DNA from: Paracoccaceae bacterium
Lineage (GTDB): Bacteria; Pseudomonadota; Alphaproteobacteria; Rhodobacterales; Rhodobacteraceae
Reading direction: 5' to 3'
NCBI GenBank assembly: GCA_013214665.1
Contig: JABSSA010000428.1
Span: 1-33,932 of the forward strand
DNA: 33,932 nucleotides
Shown: positions 9,493-19,339 of the stretch, piece by piece
How positions within the stretch are numbered: the stretch's first letter is position 1
Layout of the letters: every line of letters starts with the position of its first letter
Translations under genes and position numbers: made by a program
Notes under the pieces: model-generated
What the model was told of the DNA's origin: nothing
The model's input: the letters and a program-made list of their open reading frames with translations, nothing else
Databases searched by the model: none

Positions 9493-10656
9493 TTAAACCG
9501 GCATCCGCTGTTCCACGATCTCGGCATACCAACTTGAGCCCGCCGGGATCGCCTCATCATCAAACTGATATTCCGGGTGATGCACCATCGCCCCATCACC
9601 GTTGCCGATCATGATGTAAGCCCCGGGCCGCTCGTTCAACATATAGGAAAAATCTTCCGCCGCCATGATCGGGTCGCAATCCTCGATCACGTCTCCGGCC
9701 ACGGCCCGCGCGGCTTCGATGGCATAGCCGGTTTGGCGATCCGAATTGACCGTGGGCGGATACCCGCGCTGGTATTCTACCTTTGCCACACAGCCATGTG
9801 CCGCCGCCGTCCCTTCGGCCAGAGCGATCACACGGTCTTGGACATAAGCGCGCACGTCTTCTTCCCACGCGCGCACCGTGCCTGTCATGCGCGTCACATG
9901 CGGGATCACATTATGCGTATCCACATCCGAATGCAGCGCGCAGACCGACACAACGGCTGACTTGAGCGGGTCCACTCCGCGCGACACAATGGATTGCAAA
10001 CCCAACAGCACATGCGCCGCCGCCACATTCGGGTCGATCGCCTCATGCGGTGCCGCTGCATGACCGCCCTTGCCTGTGATCTCCACGGTAAAGGCATCCG
10101 CTGCAGCCAACAAAGGCCCCGGACGGATCGCAAATGAGCCCGTCGGGCGGCCCGGCTCATTGTGCATACCGTACACCTCTTGAATGCCCCAGCGGTCCAT
10201 CAACCCGTCAGCCACCATCTCGCGGCCCCCGCCCTCGCCTTCTTCGGCCGGCTGAAAGATCAAAACAACCTTGCCGTCAAAATTGCGCGTCTCGGCCAGA
10301 TACTGCGCCGCGCCCAGCAACATCGACGTGTGCCCGTCATGCCCACAGGCGTGCATCTTGCCCGGCACGGTCGAGGCATAATCGAGCCCCGTAGCCTCGT
10401 GGATCGGCAACGCATCCATATCCGCGCGCAGCCCGACCACGCGCCCCGCTGTATCGCTGCGACCCTCGATCACGGCCACTACGCCTGTGCGTCCAATGCC
10501 CGTCGTGATGTCGGTGATGCCAAAGTCCTTCAGCCGGTCCACAACAAACTGTGCTGTGTTTTCCACGTCAAACCCAAGCTCGGGATGGGCATGTAGATGC
10601 CTGCGCCAATTGGTGATTTCAGCATGGGTTTCCGCGAGACGGTTCTTGATGGGCAT
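9493..10656 (-). CDS. M20-family amidohydrolase (hippurate hydrolase-like), paralogue 2
   Basis: 387 aa; MHACGHDGHTSMLLGAAQYLAETRNFDG, FQPAEEGEGG, MAAEDFSYMLNERPGAY; same length as paralogue 1. Confidence 0.93.
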   Translation of the reverse strand: MPIKNRLAETHAEITNWRRHLHAHPELGFDVENTAQFVVDRLKDFGITDITTGIGRTGVVAVIEGRSDTAGRVVGLRADMDALPIHEATGLDYASTVPGKMHACGHDGHTSMLLGAAQYLAETRNFDGKVVLIFQPAEEGEGGGREMVADGLMDRWGIQEVYGMHNEPGRPTGSFAIRPGPLLAAADAFTVEITGKGGHAAAPHEAIDPNVAAAHVLLGLQSIVSRGVDPLKSAVVSVCALHSDVDTHNVIPHVTRMTGTVRAWEEDVRAYVQDRVIALAEGTAAAHGCVAKVEYQRGYPPTVNSDRQTGYAIEAARAVAGDVIEDCDPIMAAEDFSYMLNERPGAYIMIGNGDGAMVHHPEYQFDDEAIPAGSSWYAEIVEQRMPV

Positions 10657-10731
10657 GGGGTATCTCCGGTTGCATTGTGCGCAGCATACCGCGCGCGCTG
10701 TCAGTGTCTAACATTACCGGGCGGCAGCGCC

Positions 10732-12057
10732 TCAGATCGACGGGCCAAGCTCCATTTTTGTGCCATCCACAAAGCGGTCCATACGGAACCGACCCAGATC
10801 ATGGCCCACAGGGCGACCCAAAACCAAATCGCACAGCACCCGGCCCATGCCAGGCCCAATGCCAAAGCCATGACCGCTCATGCCGGTGCCAAGCACCAGC
10901 CCCGGCAGCTGCGGCACGTGATCCACGATGGGCACAATATCCGGCATCGTATCGATCAGCCCCGCCCAGGCGTTTTTCAGCCGCACCCGCCCCAGCTCGG
11001 GAAAGAGCGCCGCAAAATCGCGGGTCAGCGTTTTCAGCTTGGCCGCGTTGGGTGCGGGGTTCAGCACGCGCATCTTTTCAAACGGGCTGACCTCATCCGC
11101 AGCCCAGCGCCGCGCCGTCCCCCAGCCGTCGGGGTAGCCCTTTGGCGCAATGGGCAAGAGCCGTGTGCCAAAGGGGTCCGCCTTGAGCTGGGTCCAGAAC
11201 TTGGAAAAAGCGCGAAAGGCATCCGGCCCGACAAAAAGCTCATGAAAGCCGCCTGCGGCCAACGAATAGCCGCCATCAGCCCGGTGCCGAAACGCAATCC
11301 GACTGTCCGCAGCCCCACCCTGATAGCGCGCAGGCAGGGCTTCGGTCGCGGCCACAGTGGCGCGCACCGAAAGCTGCGGAATGTGCACACCGTGCGCTTG
11401 TAAAAAGAGCGATGACCACGCCCCCCCGGCCAGCACCACGCTTTGTGTTGCAATCCGTCCTGCTTCGGTCACAACGCCCGCGATACGCCCCGCCGCCAGA
11501 TCAAGGCGACGCACGGCGCAATTCTCAACCACCGTCACACCGTCGCGCGCGGCAATCCCCGCTAAGGCAGGCACCGCCAGCCAAGGCTCTGCGCGCAGAT
11601 CGGACGGGGTGTGAATGCCACCCAGATACCGCCGCGACATGCCGGGGATGAGTTCGTCCACTTCGGCCGCGGACAGCAACCGGCTGTCCACCCCACTGCC
11701 CGCCACAGAGGCAAGCCAGCGCTCATAGCCCGCCAGCTGGTCTTCACGTTCCGCCAGATAGGTCACCCCATGCTGGTGCAGGCCGAAATCCACATTGGTT
11801 TCACGCGCAAAGGCCTGCCAATGGGTGTTGGCCTCCATCATGATCGGCAATTCTGCAGGATCGCGCCCCTGCTGGCGAATCCAGCCCCAGTTGCGCCCGG
11901 ATTGCTCCCCTGCGATACGACCTTTTTCCAACAGCACCACCCGCTGTCCGGCACGGGCCAAAAAGATCGCGGTCGACACCCCGATCACGCCGCCGCCAAT
12001 GACAACAACATCCGCCACCTCAGGCGGCGCCCCGTCAAAGGTCGCCGCGCTTGACAT
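10732..12057 (-). CDS. DAO-type FAD-dependent oxidoreductase (amino-acid/amine oxidase-like)
   Basis: ADVVVIGGGVIGVSTAIFLARAGQRVVLLEKGRIAGEQSGRNWGW; start MSSAATF at 12057 preferred over the track start 12330. Confidence 0.88.
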   Translation of the reverse strand: MSSAATFDGAPPEVADVVVIGGGVIGVSTAIFLARAGQRVVLLEKGRIAGEQSGRNWGWIRQQGRDPAELPIMMEANTHWQAFARETNVDFGLHQHGVTYLAEREDQLAGYERWLASVAGSGVDSRLLSAAEVDELIPGMSRRYLGGIHTPSDLRAEPWLAVPALAGIAARDGVTVVENCAVRRLDLAAGRIAGVVTEAGRIATQSVVLAGGAWSSLFLQAHGVHIPQLSVRATVAATEALPARYQGGAADSRIAFRHRADGGYSLAAGGFHELFVGPDAFRAFSKFWTQLKADPFGTRLLPIAPKGYPDGWGTARRWAADEVSPFEKMRVLNPAPNAAKLKTLTRDFAALFPELGRVRLKNAWAGLIDTMPDIVPIVDHVPQLPGLVLGTGMSGHGFGIGPGMGRVLCDLVLGRPVGHDLGRFRMDRFVDGTKMELGPSI

Positions 12058-12335
12058 GCCCAAAGGAATGCCGGGAAGTCTCTGGTCTCGGAGCCGCCGT
12101 TGCATGACGCCAATCAGACATGGCGCGCCGCGTTTGCCAAGCAGAATCTCCGAGGGGCCCCACAGCATGCGGGGAGACGGTGATTGTGCTTGGAAAACGG
12201 GGCGCGTGATGTCAGGCAGGCGACCTGCATACGGGGGGGACGAGACCAGATGTTCTGGGCTTGGTGAGCCGAGCGAAAACCACCGGGACGGCGGGCGGGG
12301 CGTCTTTGCCAAGGGCAAAGAGCGCTGCACGCCCG

Positions 12336-13502
12336 TCAGCTGAGACGCGCCACCAGATCACGCATGAATTGATGGCCCGCCTCGAACTGAGCCACCGTGA
12401 TGTATTCGTTGGGCTGGTGCGCCTGCGCGATGTCGCCGGGGCCGCAGACAACCGCAGAATACCCAGCAGTTTGGAAATGCCCAGCTTCGGTGCCATAGCT
12501 CACCACATGGGTGCCATTGTCCCCTGTGATCGCGCGCGCCAAGCCTTCGGCCACGCCCTCTTCTTCGGGCACCAATGCGGGCACGTCGAATTTCGGCGTT
12601 ATGCGGATCTCTGCTTCTTCGCGGACGGCCTTCATCTGCGCCTCGACCCGCGCCACCTCAGCCCGCCACATCGCATCCAGCTTGGCCGGGTCATCGCCCG
12701 GCACCATGCGGTAGCCCATCTCGAAATAACAATCGCGCGCGGTGATGTTTTGGGCCGTGCCCCCATTCACCGTGCCCACATGCCAGCTGGTGTAAGGCGG
12801 ATCAAAAAGGGCCGCCATTTCAGGCGGTTCTGCAGCCGCCGCCGCATCATTCACCTCGTTGGCCCAGTTGATCAGCTTGGCGCTTTCATGCACCGCGCTC
12901 ACCCCTTGATACGCGATCGAGGAATGCACCTCGAACCCCACCACATGCACCTTGTAGCCAAGCCCACCTTTGTGGCCCGTGACCGCCTTCATCATCGACG
13001 GCTCCCCCACGATCACAGGGCCACCTTTGGGCATCACCTCACCCATCGCCACAATCATCGGCGGCGCACCGGTACAGCCGACCTCTTCGTCAAAGCTAAG
13101 CGCCAGTTGCAGCGGCTTGGACACACCCACGCGCTGCGCCTCGACCAGCGCCCAGATGGCCAGCGCGTCAAAGCCTTTCATGTCGGTGGTGCCGCGCCCA
13201 AAATATTTGCCGTCGCGCTCCACCACTTCAAACGGGTCACAGTCCCACGGCTGGCCCTCAACCGGCACCACATCCGTATGACCGGACAAGACCACCGCGC
13301 CCTCTTCGTCCGGCCCAACATGGGCAAAGACCGCCGCCTTGTGCGGTTGGTCAGGATCCACCCAGCGATGCGGCGTGATGCCGTGGCCTTCGAGATAGTC
13401 GGACACCCAGTCAATCAACGGCAGATTGGTCTCAGAGCTGACCGTCGGAAAGCTGACCAACTTGGCCATCAGATCTTTGGGCGGCAGATGCGGGGTGCTC
13501 AT
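12336..13502 (-). CDS. argE: Acetylornithine deacetylase-like M20 peptidase
   Basis: 388 aa; VVLSGHTDVVPVEGQPWDCDPF, GRGTTDMKGFDALAI, SFDEEVGCTGA, GTEAGHFQTAGYSAVVCGPGDIAQAHQPNEYI. Confidence 0.88.
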   Translation of the reverse strand: MSTPHLPPKDLMAKLVSFPTVSSETNLPLIDWVSDYLEGHGITPHRWVDPDQPHKAAVFAHVGPDEEGAVVLSGHTDVVPVEGQPWDCDPFEVVERDGKYFGRGTTDMKGFDALAIWALVEAQRVGVSKPLQLALSFDEEVGCTGAPPMIVAMGEVMPKGGPVIVGEPSMMKAVTGHKGGLGYKVHVVGFEVHSSIAYQGVSAVHESAKLINWANEVNDAAAAAEPPEMAALFDPPYTSWHVGTVNGGTAQNITARDCYFEMGYRMVPGDDPAKLDAMWRAEVARVEAQMKAVREEAEIRITPKFDVPALVPEEEGVAEGLARAITGDNGTHVVSYGTEAGHFQTAGYSAVVCGPGDIAQAHQPNEYITVAQFEAGHQFMRDLVARLS

Positions 13503-14209
13503 AAGCGGTAGCCTCCTGACACGGTGAGTGTTTCACCAGTTATAGATGTTGCCTGATCACTTGCCAGAAAACGCACCGCATCTGCAATGTCTGCCGGGCT
13601 GGCCAACGTGCCCAGCGCGGTCTGTTCTGTAAAGGCACGCACCAGATCCGGGTCGCGCGGGGCCTCGGCCCGTTCCACCGCGCCGGGGGCGACGGCATTG
13701 ACGCGGATGCCGCGCGGGCCCAGCTCTTTGGCCATGCCGCGCGTCCACAGATCAAGCGCGGCTTTGCTGGCCCCATAAAGGACCGCCCCGCCCGGCGGCA
13801 GTGACGCATTGATCGACGAGATACTGACAATAGAGGCACCTGCATTCAGATGCGGAAGCGCCGCGCACAAAAGCCCATGGGCGGCCAGAACGTTGACGTC
13901 AAAGATGTGGCGGCCTGCGTCGAAATCGAAGTGGTCCAAAGGCGACATGGCGATGGCGCCCGCGTTGTTCACGATGACGTCGATCCGACCAAAGCGCGCA
14001 AGCGTGTCCTCCACCAGCGCCTTATGCGCCGCTGGATCGCTTAGATCGGCCTGCATCCACAGCGCATGGGGCAAAAACCCGTCAGGCGCTGTGGTGGACC
14101 AGCTGCCCGCGATCTGATGATCTGCATCAAAAGCGGAGGCAATCGCTCGCCCGATGCCACGGGCCGCGCCCGTTATCAAAGCAACGCGCGCAGCCTTTTG
14201 AGTCATCAA
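13499..14209 (-). CDS. SDR-family oxidoreductase
   Basis: VALITGAARGIGRAIA, VNNAGAI, YGASKAALD, GETLTVSGGYRL; overlaps argE-like gene by 4 bp. Confidence 0.92.
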   Translation of the reverse strand: MMTQKAARVALITGAARGIGRAIASAFDADHQIAGSWSTTAPDGFLPHALWMQADLSDPAAHKALVEDTLARFGRIDVIVNNAGAIAMSPLDHFDFDAGRHIFDVNVLAAHGLLCAALPHLNAGASIVSISSINASLPPGGAVLYGASKAALDLWTRGMAKELGPRGIRVNAVAPGAVERAEAPRDPDLVRAFTEQTALGTLASPADIADAVRFLASDQATSITGETLTVSGGYRL

Positions 14210-16038
14210 TACCCGCTGTCAGTCAGCAGCACGAAATGCCCCGGCTCCACCTCATCATAACGCGAAGGCTCTGGAGCATAATCTACTGAGTGGATCGGCG
14301 ACGGGATCGGCTTGAAGTTCAGGTCTTTCTCGTCTTTGCGCTGGCGTGGGTCGGCGATTGGAACCGCCTTCATCAGCGCTTGCGTGTACGGATGCTGCGG
14401 GTTTTCGAACACGGCCTTGCGTGACCCCATTTCAACGATCCGCCCAAGATACATCACACCCACCTGATGGCTGACGCGTTCGACCACAGCCATGTCGTGC
14501 GAGATAAAGAGGAAGCTCAGCCCCAATTCCGCCTGCAATTCCATCATCAGGTTCAACACCTGCGCCTGAACAGACACGTCCAACGCCGACACCGCTTCAT
14601 CCGCGATGATCAGCTTGGGGTTCAGCGCCAATGCACGGGCAATCGCCACCCGCTGACGCTGACCACCTGACAATTCGTGCGGATAACGGCGCATAAAGCT
14701 GCGCGGCAATTCCACCCGATCAAACAGCATCGACACACGGTCGGTCACGTCAGAGCCTTTGAGCGTGCCAAAGTTGTGGATTGGTGCGGCCACCTGATCC
14801 GCCAACTGCATCTGTGGATTGAGCGAGGCGAACGGATCCTGAAAGATCATCTGCATATCGCGCCGCGCCTGACGCAGCGGTTCGGGCGCGAGCGACATGA
14901 TATCGGTGCCATCTAGATTGATGCTGCCCGATTGCGGTTCGACAAGGCGCAGGATCGACCGGCCGGCAGATGACTTGCCGCACCCTGATTCCCCCACCAG
15001 GCTCAGTGTCTGGCCCTTGTTGATCTTGAAAGACACATCTTCCACCGCGTGCACATTGGCCACGGTGCGGCGGAAAAAACCGCCTTTGACGGGAAAGCGC
15101 GTTGTCAGATTGTCGACAGACAACAGAACCTCATCCGTGCCGGTGATCGGTTCAATTTCGGTCTGTTCACGCCCCATCAGCTTCATGGGCTCCGGGAAAT
15201 CCTTACCCGTCATCTCGCCCAGTTTGGGCACAGCCGCCAGAAGCGCCTTGGTATAGGGGTGCTGCGCGTTTTCGAAAATCTCTTCGACGCTGCCCTCTTC
15301 GACCTTGTTGCCGCGGAACATGACCACAACGCGATCCGCCATCTGGGCGACCACAGCCATATCATGGGTAATGAACATCACCGCCGTGCCGGTTTCGCGC
15401 TTCAACCGATCCATCAGAGCAAGGATTTCAGCTTGAATGGTCACATCAAGCGCGGTTGTCGGCTCGTCCGCGATCAACAGGCGCGGCTCACAGGCCAGCG
15501 CCATCGCGATCACCACACGCTGGCGCATCCCGCCCGACAATTCATGGGGATATTGATGCAACCGGCGCTCCGGTTCGGGAATGCGCACCTGACGCAGTAA
15601 TTCCAGCGCGCGCTCTTCGGCTTCGGCCTTGTTCATACCTTTGTGCAGGCGCAAACCTTCGGTCAATTGCCGCCCAACGGTGAACACCGGGTTCAGCGCG
15701 GTCATCGGCTCCTGAAAGATCATCCCGATTTCGTTGCCGCGAATCGTGCGCATCAGCTCCTGGTCGGCATCCGCCAGATCCAGCTGCTCTGCCCCTTTGC
15801 GATCAAACAATAGGCGCCCACCCGCAATATCACCGCCGCCGAATTCCACGAGGCGCATCAAGGACAAAGACGACACCGACTTGCCGGACCCAGATTCGCC
15901 CACCACGCAGACGGTTTCGCCCGGATTGATGTCGAACGATACGTCCTCAACACCCACCACGGGTCCGTCTTTGGTCTGAAATTCAACGCGCAACCCCTGG
16001 ATTTGCGCGATTGGCGATACTCCAACCGTGTCGAGCAT
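14206..16038 (-). CDS. Dipeptide/oligopeptide ABC transporter ATPase, two fused NBDs (DppD-DppF type)
   Basis: 610 aa; two Walker A ([16 protein letters not shown]), two signatures ([16 protein letters not shown]); overlaps the SDR gene by 4 bp. Confidence 0.95.
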   Translation of the reverse strand: MLDTVGVSPIAQIQGLRVEFQTKDGPVVGVEDVSFDINPGETVCVVGESGSGKSVSSLSLMRLVEFGGGDIAGGRLLFDRKGAEQLDLADADQELMRTIRGNEIGMIFQEPMTALNPVFTVGRQLTEGLRLHKGMNKAEAEERALELLRQVRIPEPERRLHQYPHELSGGMRQRVVIAMALACEPRLLIADEPTTALDVTIQAEILALMDRLKRETGTAVMFITHDMAVVAQMADRVVVMFRGNKVEEGSVEEIFENAQHPYTKALLAAVPKLGEMTGKDFPEPMKLMGREQTEIEPITGTDEVLLSVDNLTTRFPVKGGFFRRTVANVHAVEDVSFKINKGQTLSLVGESGCGKSSAGRSILRLVEPQSGSINLDGTDIMSLAPEPLRQARRDMQMIFQDPFASLNPQMQLADQVAAPIHNFGTLKGSDVTDRVSMLFDRVELPRSFMRRYPHELSGGQRQRVAIARALALNPKLIIADEAVSALDVSVQAQVLNLMMELQAELGLSFLFISHDMAVVERVSHQVGVMYLGRIVEMGSRKAVFENPQHPYTQALMKAVPIADPRQRKDEKDLNFKPIPSPIHSVDYAPEPSRYDEVEPGHFVLLTDSGY

Positions 16039-16260
16039 ATCTTTTCCCTGTCTTTATTGTTGTCTGACGCTAGTCGCCGCATCGCCCCAGAGTCAAACCT
16101 GTTCAGAGCGCCAACACGCCAGAACCTGAGCAAATCGCCTATCGGTTCATCGAATTTGCAAACTGGCCACATAAAAAAGCGGCTGACCCAAAACCGTGAT
16201 CGAAACATCGGCAAACGAGCAACGTCGGACGAAAAAACCACCAGGGATTGAATTTTGCCA

Positions 16261-16294
16261 CTGAACCTTCACCAATTATTGGTCGGTCGTTCAG
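16261..16294. promoter_or_regulatory. Nested dyad in divergent ABC-transporter intergenic region
   Basis: CTGAAC-N4-ACCAATTATTGGT-N5-GTTCAG; core palindrome at 16271-16283. Confidence 0.45.
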
Positions 16295-16496
16295 TTTTCA
16301 GCAATCGTTGACAGCTTACCCCGCGACAAAGCTTGCATTTTCTCACCGTTGTGCTTCGATGGTTTCAATCTTGGGGGTACATCACGCCAGCGTGACACGA
16401 CGCGAGCTTTGATCAACGACTTCAGGATATTCACAAAGGGTTTGTGCCCAAACGGCATCGACCCAAGACACATACGTGTCCAACAAGGAGTATGAC

Positions 16497-18221
16497 ATGA
16501 CACTCAAAACCCTGCTTATGGGGGCCGTGGCGACCAGTGCATTTGCAACTGTTGGTACTTTTGCACTTGCGGACGGTCACAAAGGCGAACGTGGGCGCGA
16601 CGGCAACGTTCGCGTGATCTATTGGCAAGCACCATCCACGCTGAACCCGTTCCTGTCCGGCGGCACCAAAGAAGTCGAAAGCTCGAACATGGTGATCGAG
16701 CCTCTGGCGCGTTTTAACGAAAAGGGTGATATCGTCCCCTGGCTGGTTGACGAAATCCCAACCACTGACAACGGTGGCGTGTCAGCCGACCTGACAACAA
16801 TCACTTGGAAACTGTCTGATGGCCTGCTGTGGTCTGATGGCACGGCTGTGACATCCGCTGACGCGAAATTCACATACGAATATTGTACACACCCAGATGG
16901 CGGCTGTGCGCAGGCGACAAAATTTGTGGGCGTGACATCGGTCGATACACCTGATGATCAGACCATCGTGGTGACTTTCGACAAGCCAACGCCAAACCCG
17001 TATCTGCCATTCGTTGGTGCGGAAAGCCCAATCATCCAAAAGGCTCAGTTCGAAGACTGCATCGGCGCGAAAGCTCCTGAATGTACAGACGAGAACTTTG
17101 GCCCCATCGGCACTGGCCCATTCGTGGTGACAGAGTTCCGCCCCAACGACGTGATCACGCTGGTGGCGAACCCGAACTACCGTGAAGAAGGCAAGCCAGC
17201 CTTCGCATCCATGACCTTCAAAGGTGGCGGATCGGCCGAAGATTCGGGCCGCGCTGTGATGGAAACAGGCGAATTTGACTACGCCTGGAACCTGCAGCTG
17301 GCACCAGACGTCATCGCCAAGATGGCCGAAGGCGGCAAAGGCACACCGGTTGCAGGCTTCGGCCCACTGGTGGAACGCATCATGCTGAACCAGACCAACC
17401 CATCGCCAGACTTGCCTGAGGGCGAACGCTCCACAGCCAAGCATCCGCACCCATTCCTGAAGGATCCTGCGGTTTACAAAGCGATGTCTCTGGCGATCGA
17501 CCGGCCTTTGCTGGTTGAAGTTGGCTATGGCGCTGCGGGTAAGGTCACCTGTAACTGGATCCCTGCGCCTGACGTGTTCAACTCCACAACGTTCTCCTGT
17601 GACGAACAGGACATCGCAGGTGCGAACGCCATGCTCGACGCAGCTGGCATCGTGGACACAGATGGTGACGGCATCCGTGAAAAAGACGGTGTCCCGCTCA
17701 GCATCCTGTACCAGACGTCCACAAACGCTGTGCGTCAGGACTTCCAGGCTCTGATCAAAGACTGGTGGCGCCAGATCGGTATCGAAACCGAGCTGCGCAA
17801 CATCAACGCGTCCGTGTTCTTTGGCGGCGACCCAAGCTCGCCTGATACATTCCAGAAGTTCTATGCGGACGTGGAAATGTACGCCAACACCTTCTCGGGC
17901 ACAGACCCACAGGCGTATCTGGGCAACGGCCTTTGCGACAAGGCTCCACGCCCCGACAGCCAGTGGCAGGGCGAGAACATCTCGCGCGTGTGTTTCGACG
18001 GCTATGACGAACTGCACGCCAAGCTGGCCTCGACAGCCGGCATCGCGGAGCGCGCAGAGATCGGCAAACAGCTCAACGACATGATGGTCGAAAATGGCGG
18101 CATGATCCCACTGGTCAACCGCGGCACCATCGCAGCCCACGCCAACAGCCTGGGCGGTGTTAAGCTGAACCCATGGGACAGCTCGATCTGGAACGTGGCC
18201 GATTGGTATCGGATCAAGTAA
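16497..18221 (+). CDS. Peptide/oligopeptide ABC transporter periplasmic substrate-binding protein
   Basis: Signal peptide MTLKTLLMGAVATSAFATVGTFALADG; SBP_bac_5-like body; AAGGAG at 16484; start MTLKT at 16497. Confidence 0.93.
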   Translation: MTLKTLLMGAVATSAFATVGTFALADGHKGERGRDGNVRVIYWQAPSTLNPFLSGGTKEVESSNMVIEPLARFNEKGDIVPWLVDEIPTTDNGGVSADLTTITWKLSDGLLWSDGTAVTSADAKFTYEYCTHPDGGCAQATKFVGVTSVDTPDDQTIVVTFDKPTPNPYLPFVGAESPIIQKAQFEDCIGAKAPECTDENFGPIGTGPFVVTEFRPNDVITLVANPNYREEGKPAFASMTFKGGGSAEDSGRAVMETGEFDYAWNLQLAPDVIAKMAEGGKGTPVAGFGPLVERIMLNQTNPSPDLPEGERSTAKHPHPFLKDPAVYKAMSLAIDRPLLVEVGYGAAGKVTCNWIPAPDVFNSTTFSCDEQDIAGANAMLDAAGIVDTDGDGIREKDGVPLSILYQTSTNAVRQDFQALIKDWWRQIGIETELRNINASVFFGGDPSSPDTFQKFYADVEMYANTFSGTDPQAYLGNGLCDKAPRPDSQWQGENISRVCFDGYDELHAKLASTAGIAERAEIGKQLNDMMVENGGMIPLVNRGTIAAHANSLGGVKLNPWDSSIWNVADWYRIK

Positions 18222-18235
18222 CCAGCAAAAAAGAT

Positions 18236-18266
18236 GCGCGCCGCCCTGTTGCGGCGCGCGTTTTTT
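18236..18266 (+). terminator. Intrinsic terminator/attenuator between SBP and permease genes
   Basis: GCGCGCCGC-CCTGTT-GCGGCGCGC-GTTTTTT. Confidence 0.9.
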
Positions 18267-18331
18267 GGCCCTCCGGGCCCCATAATATCCAAGACCGCAT
18301 CCACCGGCTTTCAGAGGGATAATCCCCCCGC

Positions 18332-19339
18332 ATGTTGACCTATACCATCCGACGCTTGGTTCTGGCCGTCCCAACGCTGCTGTTTATCGCGCTCGCCATC
18401 TTCTTGCTGCTAGAGCTTGCCCCCGGCGATCCGATGGCCAACCAACCCCTGACCATTCCGCCTGAGGTCCGCGAACGTATGCGCGAAGCCCTCGGCGTCG
18501 GACAGCCGTGGTACATCCAGTACTACAAATGGCTGGTCCAGTTCTTTGTTGTTGAACCGCAGGTGCTTTTTGACCGCTGGTTCGGCACCGAATTTGCCGA
18601 AGGCAAACAGCGCATCCTCAGCTGGCAGACCCGCTCCCCGGTGATGGACATCGTCTATCAGCGGATCCCCCCGACCCTCTGGGTGGTCGGCGTCGCTTAC
18701 GTGGTCGCCATTATCATCGCGCTGCCAATCGGCATCTATTCGGCCTATCGCCAATATTCCACCTTCGACAACGCGGGCACGTTCGTCTCGATGATCGGCT
18801 TTTCGATCCCGCCGTTCTTCACCGGGCCCCTTCTCATCGTGATCTTTGCGGTGCAACTTGAATGGCTGCCTTCGGTCTATGACACAGTGCATGTGGTCAA
18901 CAGTTGGGACAGTTTCGTGATCCAGCTCAAACAGATGGCCCTGCCGGTCATGGTGCTGGCGCTACAGATCACCGCCCAGCTCAACCGCTTCATGCGCGCC
19001 TCCACGCTCGACAATCTCAATCAGGATTACGTGCGCACAGCCCGCGCCAAAGGGCTCAAGGAACGCGCCGTTGTGCTCAGCCATGTGGTGCGCAACTCGA
19101 TGATCCCCGTGGTCACAGTGATCGCCTTGAACGTGCCCGGCATTTTCGGCGGCGCCATCATCACCGAGGTGATCTTCAAGGTGAACGGCATCGGCCAGCT
19201 TCTGATCACCTGGCTCTTTGCCAATGACCTGCCCGGCGTGATGACACTCACCTTCATCTTCGCCACGCTGATCGTGCTCTTCAACATCATTGCGGATGTC
19301 CTCTACGGCGTCCTTGACCCGAGGATCCGCTATGACTGA
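18332..19339 (+). CDS. Dipeptide/oligopeptide ABC transporter permease (DppB-like)
   Basis: 335 aa; LTYTIRRLVLAVPTLLFIALAIFLLLELAPGDP, EAA loop VRTARAKGLKERAVVLSHVVRNSMIPVV. Confidence 0.95.
   Translation: MLTYTIRRLVLAVPTLLFIALAIFLLLELAPGDPMANQPLTIPPEVRERMREALGVGQPWYIQYYKWLVQFFVVEPQVLFDRWFGTEFAEGKQRILSWQTRSPVMDIVYQRIPPTLWVVGVAYVVAIIIALPIGIYSAYRQYSTFDNAGTFVSMIGFSIPPFFTGPLLIVIFAVQLEWLPSVYDTVHVVNSWDSFVIQLKQMALPVMVLALQITAQLNRFMRASTLDNLNQDYVRTARAKGLKERAVVLSHVVRNSMIPVVTVIALNVPGIFGGAIITEVIFKVNGIGQLLITWLFANDLPGVMTLTFIFATLIVLFNIIADVLYGVLDPRIRYD

Noticed and set aside
12261-13511. 416-aa plus-strand ORF opposite the argE-like gene
   Set aside because: Antisense shadow of a clear M20 peptidase; His/Arg-rich.
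16782-18374. 530-aa minus-strand ORF opposite the peptide-binding protein gene
   Set aside because: Fully antisense to a well-supported SBP gene; sequence is low-complexity Arg/His/Cys-rich and lacks recognisable motifs. Long antisense ORFs are expected in GC-rich genomes.
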